DNA of 27,170 nucleotides from Bacillota bacterium (GTDB taxonomy: Bacteria; Bacillota; Clostridia; Christensenellales; Aristaeellaceae), in contig JAEWXD010000054.1 in NCBI GenBank assembly GCA_023396045.1, positions 1-27,170 on the forward strand, read 5' to 3'. The position numbers and the translations under genes were made by a program. Below the pieces are notes generated by a model. The model ran no database searches. It worked only from the letters and a program-made list of their open reading frames with translations, and had not been told where the DNA came from. Positions 5,896-12,619 of the stretch are shown here, in pieces (positions within the stretch are counted from its first letter, which is position 1; every line of letters begins with the position of its first letter).

Positions 5896-6747
5896 ATGCA
5901 AACTGCAAGCTATAAAAAGCAATTGCTCGGTAAAAAAATACTGGTGTATTGTGTATGTACTTTACTTTGTTTAATGAGTATAGTTCCTTTTTTAATTATG
6001 TTTGTAAATGCTACCAGAGAAAATTATGCAATACAGCAGGGAATTAGCTTTATTCCAGGTAACATGTTGCTAAAAAATATGGACACCTTGCAAAACCGTC
6101 AAAACTTTGATGTTATACGTGGTATGTTAAATTCCCTTTTTATTTCTTCTTGTACAACTATTTTAGCTTTGTATTTTAGTAGTCTTACTGCCTATGGCTT
6201 AGTGGTATATCGCTTCAAATTAAAAAATGCTGCCTTTACATTTATTTTAGCTGTAATGATGATTCCTACCCAAGTAAGCATTGTAGGTTTCTTTACCTTT
6301 ATGTTTAAATTGGGGCTAAATAATACTTATGTGCCACTTATTGTGCCGGCTATTGCGTCACCTGCCATTGTGTTCTTTATGCGTCAATATATGCTTGGCG
6401 CATTGCCGTTACAAATTGTAGAAGCAGCCAGAATTGATGGTAGTAAAGAATGGAGCACATTTAACAGAATTGCGTTGCCACTGTTAAAACCTGCCTTGGC
6501 AACACAAGCAATATTTGTATTTATTAGTTCTTGGAACAGGTTGTTTGAACCTACTATGCTCATTTCTTCACAAAGCAAATATACTATGCCAATGCTTGTA
6601 TCCTTGCTTAGAAGTGACCGTTTTAGAACAGACTATGGCACAGTGTATTTGGCGCTTTCGCTAACAGTATTGCCTTTGTTTGTATTTTACTTTTTGTTTA
6701 GCAAAAATATTATTAGAGGCGTTGCCTTGGGCGGCGTAAAGGAATAG
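5896..6747 (+). CDS. sugar ABC transporter permease (MalG/UgpE type)
   Basis: Second membrane subunit, 283 residues. It has a transmembrane segment near residues 17-37, the conserved MMIPTQVSIVGFF segment, and the EAA loop EAARIDGSKEWSTFNRIALP followed by LLKPALATQ. It ends with the family's usual short tail, IIRGVALGGVKE. The ribosome site AAAAGGGGG overlaps the end of the preceding permease gene. The glycosidase gene starts seven bases after its stop. Together with the upstream gene it forms the heterodimeric channel. Confidence 0.92.
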   Translation: MQTASYKKQLLGKKILVYCVCTLLCLMSIVPFLIMFVNATRENYAIQQGISFIPGNMLLKNMDTLQNRQNFDVIRGMLNSLFISSCTTILALYFSSLTAYGLVVYRFKLKNAAFTFILAVMMIPTQVSIVGFFTFMFKLGLNNTYVPLIVPAIASPAIVFFMRQYMLGALPLQIVEAARIDGSKEWSTFNRIALPLLKPALATQAIFVFISSWNRLFEPTMLISSQSKYTMPMLVSLLRSDRFRTDYGTVYLALSLTVLPLFVFYFLFSKNIIRGVALGGVKE

Positions 6748-6754
6748 GTGTATT

Positions 6755-8116
6755 ATGGAATTTAAAAAAGATTTTTTATGGGGCACAGCTACAGCTTCCT
6801 TTCAAATTGAAGGGGCAAGCAAAAAAGATGGCAGAAGCCAAACCGTATGGGATGTGTTTTGCAATACACCCGGCAAAGTATTTGACGGTCATACCGGAGA
6901 AGAAGCATGCGATCATTACCACCGTATGGAAGAAGATGTCGCCATTATGGCAAAATTAGGAATACCTTGCTATCGCTTTTCTTTGGCATGGAGTCGTATT
7001 TTACCAAATGGTACGGGTGAAGTAAACCAAAAAGGTATAGATTTTTATAATCGTTTAATTGACTGCTTATTGCAGCACAACATCCGTCCCTTTATTACGC
7101 TTTTTCATTGGGATTTGCCTTGGGTATTGCAAGCACAAGGTGCATGGGAAAACTCACAAAGCCCTTATTGGTTTGAAGAATATACAACCGTATGCGCCAA
7201 AGCTTTTGGCGATAGGGCGAAGGATTTCATACCTTTTAATGAACCACAATGCTTTATTGGCCTTGGAAATGTAAGTGGTGAACATGCACCGGGCTTACGC
7301 GTACCTCTGGAGTCCAGCATACCTATGAGCCACCATGTACTCAAAGCTAACGGCCTTGCTATGAATGCGTTGCGTAAATATGTGAAGGATGTTCGTGTAT
7401 CATATGCACCATGTCAAAACCCTTGTATACCTGCAAGTAATTCTCAAGAGGATATTGAAGCAGCAAGAAAAGCTTATTTTGATATTCCGGAAAAAGCAGA
7501 TAACTGGGCTTGGAATGTAACATGGTGGAGTGACCCGGTATTGCTTGGTAAATACCCAGAAAAAGGCTTGGCACTGTATGAACAGTACTTACCGAAGGGG
7601 TGGCAAGAAGATATGAATGTTATTCACCAAAAATTAGATTATTATGGTCAAAACATTTATCAGGGTAGAGTTATTAAAGCTGCCAATAATGCACATGGCT
7701 ATGAAGATGTGATGTTGCCTGTTGGTTATCCTAAAACAGCCATTCAATGGCCAATTACACCGGATTGTCTGTATTGGGGTCCAAAATATCTCTATGAAAG
7801 ATATCATACTCCTATATTGATTACAGAAAATGGTCTTTCATGTCATGATGTCATTTCTTTGGATGGCAAAGTGCACGATCCAAATAGAGAAGATTATATT
7901 CACCGTTATTTGCTTGCCATGTGTAAAGCAGCCAATGATGGTGTAGATGTAGCAGGTTACTTTTATTGGTCTTTACTAGATAACTTTGAGTGGAGCAAAG
8001 GTTATAGTGATCGATTTGGTTTGGTATATGTAAATTATCAAACCCAAGAACGAATTATTAAGGATTCTGCTTTTTGGTACCAAAGTGTAATCGCAAGCAA
8101 CGGCAAAACTTTATAA
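6755..8116 (+). CDS. glycoside hydrolase family 1 beta-glucosidase or phospho-beta-glucosidase
   Basis: Cytosolic retaining beta-glycosidase, 453 residues, the usual GH1 length, with no signal peptide. The GH1 N-terminal signature FLWGTATASFQIEGA spans residues 7-21. The acid/base glutamate is Glu163 in FNEP and the nucleophile is Glu358 in ITENG. The subsite motif WSLLDNFEWSKGYSDRFGLV lies near the C-terminus. Because the cassette has an ABC importer rather than a PTS, the substrate is probably an unphosphorylated beta-glucoside such as a cello-oligosaccharide; that is inference. It is the last gene of the unit, seven bases after the permease, followed by terminators. I withhold a gene symbol because the specificity is unproven. 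Confidence 0.93.
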   Translation: MEFKKDFLWGTATASFQIEGASKKDGRSQTVWDVFCNTPGKVFDGHTGEEACDHYHRMEEDVAIMAKLGIPCYRFSLAWSRILPNGTGEVNQKGIDFYNRLIDCLLQHNIRPFITLFHWDLPWVLQAQGAWENSQSPYWFEEYTTVCAKAFGDRAKDFIPFNEPQCFIGLGNVSGEHAPGLRVPLESSIPMSHHVLKANGLAMNALRKYVKDVRVSYAPCQNPCIPASNSQEDIEAARKAYFDIPEKADNWAWNVTWWSDPVLLGKYPEKGLALYEQYLPKGWQEDMNVIHQKLDYYGQNIYQGRVIKAANNAHGYEDVMLPVGYPKTAIQWPITPDCLYWGPKYLYERYHTPILITENGLSCHDVISLDGKVHDPNREDYIHRYLLAMCKAANDGVDVAGYFYWSLLDNFEWSKGYSDRFGLVYVNYQTQERIIKDSAFWYQSVIASNGKTL

Positions 8117-8148
8117 CATAAAAAGCTCTATCATTAGAGTTTTTTATG
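8117..8148 (+). terminator. terminator after the GH1 gene
   Basis: CATAAAAAGCTCTA (8117-8130) pairs with TAGAGTTTTTTATG (8135-8148) with a single G-U pair and loop TCAT. The T run lies in the 3' arm, so it can work on the plus strand, and by symmetry perhaps on the minus strand. Confidence 0.7.
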
Positions 8149-8163
8149 TGCTAAAACAGTAAT

Positions 8164-8195
8164 AAAAAAGCCTTTCCATAAGGAAAGGCTTTTTT
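8164..8195. terminator. bidirectional terminator between convergent genes
   Basis: AAAAAAGCCTTTCC (8164-8177) and GGAAAGGCTTTTTT (8182-8195) form a perfect stem with loop ATAA, with an A run on one side and a T run on the other. It begins eight bases after the stop codon of the minus-strand ATPase gene and can end transcription from both directions. Confidence 0.92.
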
Positions 8196-8202
8196 AAGTA
8201 CC

Positions 8203-9324
8203 TTATCTATTTAATAAAGTAACTTCAGTGTTTTTATCAAAGAAATGCAAGTGGTTTACATCAAATGCTACTTTAATGCTGTCGCCAGATTTGCTGGTTG
8301 TGCGTGGGTTAACACGTGCGATAACATTGCCGTCTTTGCCGGTTGTGCTGAGATAGAGGTAGGTTTCTGCACCCATCAATTCGGTTACTTCTACATCTAC
8401 ATCAATGCATGCATCAGGAGCATTTGCAATAAAGGCTTCTTCGTCATGGATGTTTTCTGGGCGAATACCCAAAATAACTTCTTTGCCAACATGGTCTTCG
8501 TCTTTAAATTTAGCCAATTTTCCGGCCGGAATCATAATTTTATTTTCTCCGAATTTAGCCCAAGTTTGGCCGTTTTCTCTTTCTAATTGAACATTAAAGA
8601 AGTTCATTTGTGGGCTGCCGATAAAGCCGGCAACAAATGCGTTTGCAGGGTAGTCATACAAGTTTTGTGGTGTATCTACTTGTTGTACTAAACCATCTTT
8701 CATAACTACAATGCGTGTACCCATGGTCATGGCTTCTGTTTGGTCGTGGGTTACATAAATAAATGTAGTTTGTAAACGTTGGTGTAATTTTGTAATTTCA
8801 GTTCTCATTGCAACACGGAGCTTAGCATCCAAGTTGGAGAGAGGTTCGTCCATTAAGAATACTTTTGGTTCACGAACAATAGCGCGACCCAAAGCAACAC
8901 GTTGACGTTGACCACCGGACAAAGCCTTAGGTTTACGTTGTAAAAGGTGGCTGATATCCAAAATTTTGGCTGCTTCTTCTACTCTGCGTTTAATTTCGTC
9001 TTTAGGGGTTTTGCGAAGTTTTAAACCAAATGCCATATTGTCAAATACAGTCATGTGCGGATATAATGCGTAGTTTTGGAAAACCATTGCAATATCTCTA
9101 TCCTTAGGTGCTACATCGTTTACCAAACGGTCGCCAATGTATAATTCACCTTTGCTGATTTCTTCAAGACCTGCTACCATGCGTAATGTGGTGGATTTAC
9201 CACAGCCGGAAGGACCAACCAATACGATAAATTCTTTATCTTCAATTTCCAAACAAAAGTCAGAAACTGCGGTTACGTTGCCAGAGTAAATTTTATAAAT
9301 GTGTTGTAAAGATAAACTTGCCAT
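8203..9324 (-). CDS. sugar ABC transporter ATP-binding protein (MsmX/UgpC/MalK type)
   Basis: ATPase subunit that powers CUT1 carbohydrate importers, 373 residues. Visible motifs are Walker A GPSGCGKST (37-45), the Q-loop segment MVFQNYALYPHM, signature LSGGQRQRVALGRA, Walker B VFLMDEPLSNLDA and the switch histidine in IYVTHDQTEAMTMG. The C-terminal third (about 240-370) is the TOBE/OB regulatory domain, with GIRPENIHDE. The gene stands alone, convergent to the sugar cassette, with GGGAGG before its ATG. In Firmicutes such a lone ATPase often serves several importers, so it may energise the adjacent permeases and others. That link is inference from proximity and family. Confidence 0.94.
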   Translation of the reverse strand: MASLSLQHIYKIYSGNVTAVSDFCLEIEDKEFIVLVGPSGCGKSTTLRMVAGLEEISKGELYIGDRLVNDVAPKDRDIAMVFQNYALYPHMTVFDNMAFGLKLRKTPKDEIKRRVEEAAKILDISHLLQRKPKALSGGQRQRVALGRAIVREPKVFLMDEPLSNLDAKLRVAMRTEITKLHQRLQTTFIYVTHDQTEAMTMGTRIVVMKDGLVQQVDTPQNLYDYPANAFVAGFIGSPQMNFFNVQLERENGQTWAKFGENKIMIPAGKLAKFKDEDHVGKEVILGIRPENIHDEEAFIANAPDACIDVDVEVTELMGAETYLYLSTTGKDGNVIARVNPRTTSKSGDSIKVAFDVNHLHFFDKNTEVTLLNR

Positions 9325-9357
9325 TACTATAGCCTCCCTTTTTCATTTTTGGCACAT

Positions 9358-9371
9358 TTGTACCATTACAA
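9358..9371. promoter_or_regulatory. inverted repeat at the predicted start of the ATPase transcript
   Basis: TTGTA (9358-9362) and TACAA (9367-9371) form an exact dyad with a four-base centre. It overlaps the predicted minus-strand transcription start (near 9370). A second TTGTA/TACAA dyad with an eight-base centre lies at 9475-9492. It could be an operator; this is pattern only. Confidence 0.35.
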
Positions 9372-9376
9372 TGATT

Positions 9377-9405
9377 ATTATACAAAATATAATTAAAAAA
9401 TAATA
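9377..9405 (-). promoter_or_regulatory. possible promoter of the ATPase gene
   Basis: A consensus TATAAT on the minus strand (9382 to 9377) lies 53 bases upstream of the ATPase start. No good -35 box is seen at the right distance (TATTAT at 9405 to 9400), and the region is extremely A/T-rich, so a chance match is possible. Confidence 0.35.
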
Positions 9406-9511
9406 TTGATGAAACATACAAATATTGTTGTGCTTTTTGTGGAAAGTGTAGAATTTGCTTTTTTCTATTGCGTTTTGTACAATTTGTTACAAGTTCTAAG
9501 CGTATAAAATA

Positions 9512-9537
9512 GAATCCTAAACCGAAGTTTAGGATTC
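9512..9537 (-). terminator. terminator of the ppk1-coaD minus-strand unit
   Basis: GAATCCTAAAC (9512-9522) and GTTTAGGATTC (9527-9537) form a perfect 11-pair stem with loop CGAA. Read on the minus strand it is followed by TATTTTAT. The stem overlaps the stop codon of the SHOCT-type gene. Confidence 0.82.
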
Positions 9538-9918
9538 CAATGTTTTATAGATTCGTTCTTTCTCTAAAATAAAATCTTCTTCATTTAAAATACCATCAGC
9601 ATATAATTGCTCGTACATTTTAAGCTTTTCTTTCATTTCAAGGCTTAAAGTAGGTGGTGTTGGCGGAATATAGGGCGGTATTTCTTTTGCTTCATCAATA
9701 CTGTATTCTACTTCAAACTTGTCCTGTACCAGCGTTTTATCTGGCAGTAAAAAACTTATTACAGATGTAAATGGGAAGAAAAACAAACTCGCTATACCCC
9801 AAATCCATGGGTGCGTATAGCCTTTTTTGTTAATGTTTTTTACAGTGAGTACAGTATTGGCAATATATATACCGGGTACACCCAAAACAAGTATAAGGGC
9901 TAAAAGTACAACGAACAT
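9529..9918 (-). CDS. small membrane protein with SHOCT-like C-terminal domain
   Basis: A 129-residue protein of unknown function. Residues 1-23 form one hydrophobic segment and about 37-58 a second, separated by a short basic stretch (KNINKKGYTH). A proline-rich linker (PPYIPPTPP, about residues 81-89) leads to a C-terminal helix pair, MYEQLYADGILNEEDFILEK, that matches the SHOCT pattern of a short 'length-x-x-G-I-x-x-x-E-F' motif, often found at the end of oligomerising membrane or cytosolic proteins. AAGGAG precedes the ATG. It is the last gene of the minus-strand unit, 15 bases after the coiled-coil gene, and its stop codon is embedded in the terminator stem. The role is unknown. Confidence 0.75.
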   Translation of the reverse strand: MFVVLLALILVLGVPGIYIANTVLTVKNINKKGYTHPWIWGIASLFFFPFTSVISFLLPDKTLVQDKFEVEYSIDEAKEIPPYIPPTPPTLSLEMKEKLKMYEQLYADGILNEEDFILEKERIYKTLES

Positions 9919-9933
9919 GTTTGCTCCTTTATA

Positions 9934-10770
9934 TTAGCTTTCATATGGCACATCATAATAAGGGGATTGCTCCTCTTCATACACAGGGCTTTGATAACTA
10001 TACTCGTGGAAGTCGGGTTCCTCTGTATAGTTAAAATTCTCTGTTTGATTTTGGTATATTTGTTGTTCGTGGGTAGCTTGGGTTGTTGTTATTTGGGCTT
10101 TTACTGCACGAATGCTGCGAATGTTGCGTTGCATGTATTCGTCTAACTCATCCAATAAACCGGAGATATGTTGGTTTGCTTGGGTAAATTTTTCGTCTAC
10201 ACTAAATTCAGCATCACGTAACAATGCATTGGCTTGTTTTTTTGCCTCTTGTATAATATCACTTTGGCTAATCATTTGTTGCGCTTCTGCCTCAGCTTGG
10301 CGAATAATATAGCTTGCTTGGTTCTCTGCTTCTGCAATCATGCTTTCGGCCTGTTTTTGTGCGTTTTGTAGAATATTTGCCTGATCTTCATTGGCTTGGC
10401 GAATTACGGTATCACGTTTGGCGTTGGCTTCTTCTATAAGTTGCCTTGCTTTGCTTTCTGCTTCTGCTGTTTTGCGCTTAATGGCTGTATCTAAATTTTG
10501 TTTATTTTTTTCACATTCTATACGCACTTCGTTGGCATATTTGGTTGCCCCACCAATAATGTTTTGTTCATTGGCTACAATGCGGTTTGCTTCTTTAATG
10601 GCATTTGGCAAAACACGTTTGATTTCTTCTATGCGGTTAGCATATCCGCTTCTACTTATTACACCATTATCTTGGTTAATATTTAATATCCCACCCTTTT
10701 GTATAAGGTTGGGTAAAGTGTCCATCAAATCTTTTAGTTGCTTCAAAGCAATATCATCATTCATGCTCAT
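9934..10770 (-). CDS. coiled-coil protein of the coaD-linked clostridial family
   Basis: A 278-residue, largely helical, charged protein without membrane segments. Residues about 1-70 form a conserved-looking head (DLMDTLPNLIQKGGILNI, RIEEIKRVLPNAIKEANRIV), and about 70-190 a long Ala/Glu/Gln coiled coil with recurring EAxxxA units resembling ATP synthase b-type stalks or DivIVA. The C-terminal 50 residues are Gln/Tyr/Glu-rich and look disordered. Shorter proteins with a similar head (ERxRILxEAQKEAE-type coils, often labelled ATPase) lie beside coaD in many clostridia, so this is probably their relative. It starts one base after the coaD stop, with AAGGAG inside the coaD 3' end, so translation is likely coupled. 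The function is unknown; a scaffold or cell-envelope role is only a guess. Confidence 0.78.
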   Translation of the reverse strand: MSMNDDIALKQLKDLMDTLPNLIQKGGILNINQDNGVISRSGYANRIEEIKRVLPNAIKEANRIVANEQNIIGGATKYANEVRIECEKNKQNLDTAIKRKTAEAESKARQLIEEANAKRDTVIRQANEDQANILQNAQKQAESMIAEAENQASYIIRQAEAEAQQMISQSDIIQEAKKQANALLRDAEFSVDEKFTQANQHISGLLDELDEYMQRNIRSIRAVKAQITTTQATHEQQIYQNQTENFNYTEEPDFHEYSYQSPVYEEEQSPYYDVPYES

Positions 10771-10771
10771 A

Positions 10772-11254
10772 TTATTCTCCTTTATATGCTTCTATAATAT
10801 CCGAAACTATACTATGGGGTACATAGTCTGTTAAATCTGCTTTAAAATAGGCTAATTCACGCACCATACTGGAGCTAATAAAGCTGTGTTTGGCATTGCT
10901 CGCCAAAAATATGGTTTCTATTTGTGGGCTTAGCTTTTTGTTTATTTGTGCCATTTGCAACTCGTACTCGAAGTCCATGGCTGTACGCAAGCCGCGCACA
11001 ATAACTGTACATTGGTTTTGCATTGCAAAATTTACCAACAAACCTTCATCGCTTGCAATTTTCACATTTTGTAAATGCGCGCAAGCTTTTTGAAGCATAA
11101 TTAAGCGCTGTGCCAATGTAAATTTGGTTTTTTTTCTTGGGTTATCTAAAATGCATACGGTTAAGTGGTCTACCATACTGGCAGCACGCTCAATAATATC
11201 CATATGTCCAAGCGTAACGGGGTCAAAACTTCCTGGGTATACCGCATTTTGCAT
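10772..11254 (-). CDS. coaD: phosphopantetheine adenylyltransferase
   Basis: Cytosolic enzyme of coenzyme A synthesis: transfers AMP from ATP to 4'-phosphopantetheine, giving dephospho-CoA. The 160-residue product has the nucleotidyltransferase T-x-G-H motif (Thr14-Leu-Gly-His17) within YPGSFDPVTLGH, the VRGLRTAMDFEYELQMA substrate region and the C-terminal ISSSMVREL nucleotide-binding motif. Length and start are normal. It begins two bases after rsmD, the common rsmD-coaD order, and the coiled-coil gene follows with a one-base gap. Confidence 0.97.
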   Translation of the reverse strand: MQNAVYPGSFDPVTLGHMDIIERAASMVDHLTVCILDNPRKKTKFTLAQRLIMLQKACAHLQNVKIASDEGLLVNFAMQNQCTVIVRGLRTAMDFEYELQMAQINKKLSPQIETIFLASNAKHSFISSSMVRELAYFKADLTDYVPHSIVSDIIEAYKGE

Positions 11255-11256
11255 AT

Positions 11257-11805
11257 TTAGACTCCTTTTTTTTGCAATAAATAAATGTTGGTAATGCCAT
11301 AATTTCTGGTATCATAAATTTCTAACTGGTTGCATATTGGTGCAGGGGAGCTTTTATCCCTTTCTACAATAAAGAGCGCATCTTCAGCACTTAGAGGTAT
11401 GCAGGCATTTAACAAATTGTCTATACCTGTAAATGCATAAGGAGGATCTATGAAGAATATATCAAAAGCAAGGTTGTGTTCCTCTGCATACTGTAAGGCC
11501 TGTGTAAAGTCCCCCTTGATAAGGGTGCTTTGCTCGTCAAAGTGTAGGTTTGTTATGTTTTCTTGTATGGCTTGTATGGCTCTATAGTTTTTATCACAAA
11601 ACAGGCAATGCCTGGCACCACGGCTAATGGCTTCTAATCCGAGTGCACCGCTACCGGCAAAAATATCTAAAATATTTGCATCATATACATAGTTTTGTAG
11701 TATGTTAAATAAAGATTCGCGTATATAATCTTGCGTGGGGCGGGTGGTGTCTCCTTTGGGGGCAACGATATTTCTTCTTTTGGCACTTCCTGCAATAATT
11801 CTCAT
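11257..11805 (-). CDS. rsmD: 16S rRNA (guanine-966-N2)-methyltransferase
   Basis: Methylates G966 of 16S rRNA using S-adenosylmethionine. The 182-residue protein has the typical start MRIIAGSAKRRNIVAPKG, the TRPTQDYIRESLFNIL segment, the SAM-binding motif DIFAGSGALGLEAISRGA and the catalytic DPPYAF motif. Its ATG overlaps the stop of the upstream membrane-protein gene by four bases (ATGA), and coaD follows after two bases, so it is tightly embedded in the unit. Confidence 0.96.
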   Translation of the reverse strand: MRIIAGSAKRRNIVAPKGDTTRPTQDYIRESLFNILQNYVYDANILDIFAGSGALGLEAISRGARHCLFCDKNYRAIQAIQENITNLHFDEQSTLIKGDFTQALQYAEEHNLAFDIFFIDPPYAFTGIDNLLNACIPLSAEDALFIVERDKSSPAPICNQLEIYDTRNYGITNIYLLQKKGV

Positions 11806-12581
11806 ATCAGTTGTTTCTTTTCAGGTACTTCCTTAGTTTTTTGCTGTTGTAATAGTTGTTTGCGCTTTACATTTCTTTGAATGGCTTTGTTGATTGCTAC
11901 ACGACTTTTAGGGCCACGCAAATAACCTATGCTGTAAAAGCTTGGTATAATCCATATCAATAAAGGGCATAGCCTTTCTACCCATAGCATTGCATCTGTA
12001 CCAAGGTAACTCACCATTGCAATATAGGGCATGTTCAGGGTACGCACAATTAGCCTGTAAATATGTATAAAACCAATGCTTTGGGGTGCATAGTAGTAGG
12101 CAAGGGAGGCTTGCAGTTCAGGTTGTACCATATAGTTTTCTACCCAAGCAGGCAATGTACCAAGGCTAGTGAATTGCTTTTCTGTTAAAAATGCAAATAC
12201 AACACATAGTAAAAACAAAGGCAATACGCCAAGCAATACCGCAAAAAAGCCTTTATGTTTGTAAAAACATGCACCGGTATCTAAGCGTTCTTCTTTATTT
12301 TTAATCATTTGTTTAAATGTAATTTCAGAAAGCCCTGCTTGTTTATTTCCTTCATGTATACCCTCTAACATAAAGAAATAGGCACAAAGGCTAATAAATG
12401 CAAGGTTAATAATAATAGCAAGAAGCAAGTTTTCAAAAAGCAACATAGTGCCAAACACAACAAAAACAAGTACCAATAATAACATGGAAACAAAAACTTT
12501 TAATGCCATTTTATAGCTGCTTTTGTCGTTTGTTTTGCCTATGTTGTAATTTACTTTTACAATGTTTTCCTGTTTTTGCAT
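11802..12581 (-). CDS. uncharacterised membrane protein
   Basis: I do not recognise this 259-residue protein. It has a polar N-terminus (1-25), hydrophobic segments at about 27-47, 51-72 and 111-131, and one or two weaker ones between 165 and 225, then a very basic C-terminal tail (about 228-259, rich in Lys, Arg and Gln). The loop at 73-108 is charged (MIKNKEERLDTGAC). No enzymatic motif is visible. It lies between ppk1 (38-base gap) and rsmD (four-base overlap). The overlap shows it is translated with rsmD, but gives no function. The C-terminal tail probably faces the cytosol by the positive-inside rule. Confidence 0.7.
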   Translation of the reverse strand: MQKQENIVKVNYNIGKTNDKSSYKMALKVFVSMLLLVLVFVVFGTMLLFENLLLAIIINLAFISLCAYFFMLEGIHEGNKQAGLSEITFKQMIKNKEERLDTGACFYKHKGFFAVLLGVLPLFLLCVVFAFLTEKQFTSLGTLPAWVENYMVQPELQASLAYYYAPQSIGFIHIYRLIVRTLNMPYIAMVSYLGTDAMLWVERLCPLLIWIIPSFYSIGYLRGPKSRVAINKAIQRNVKRKQLLQQQKTKEVPEKKQLI

Positions 12582-12619
12582 AATATACCTTCGCTATTTA
12601 ATATCCTTTATATTTTAGT

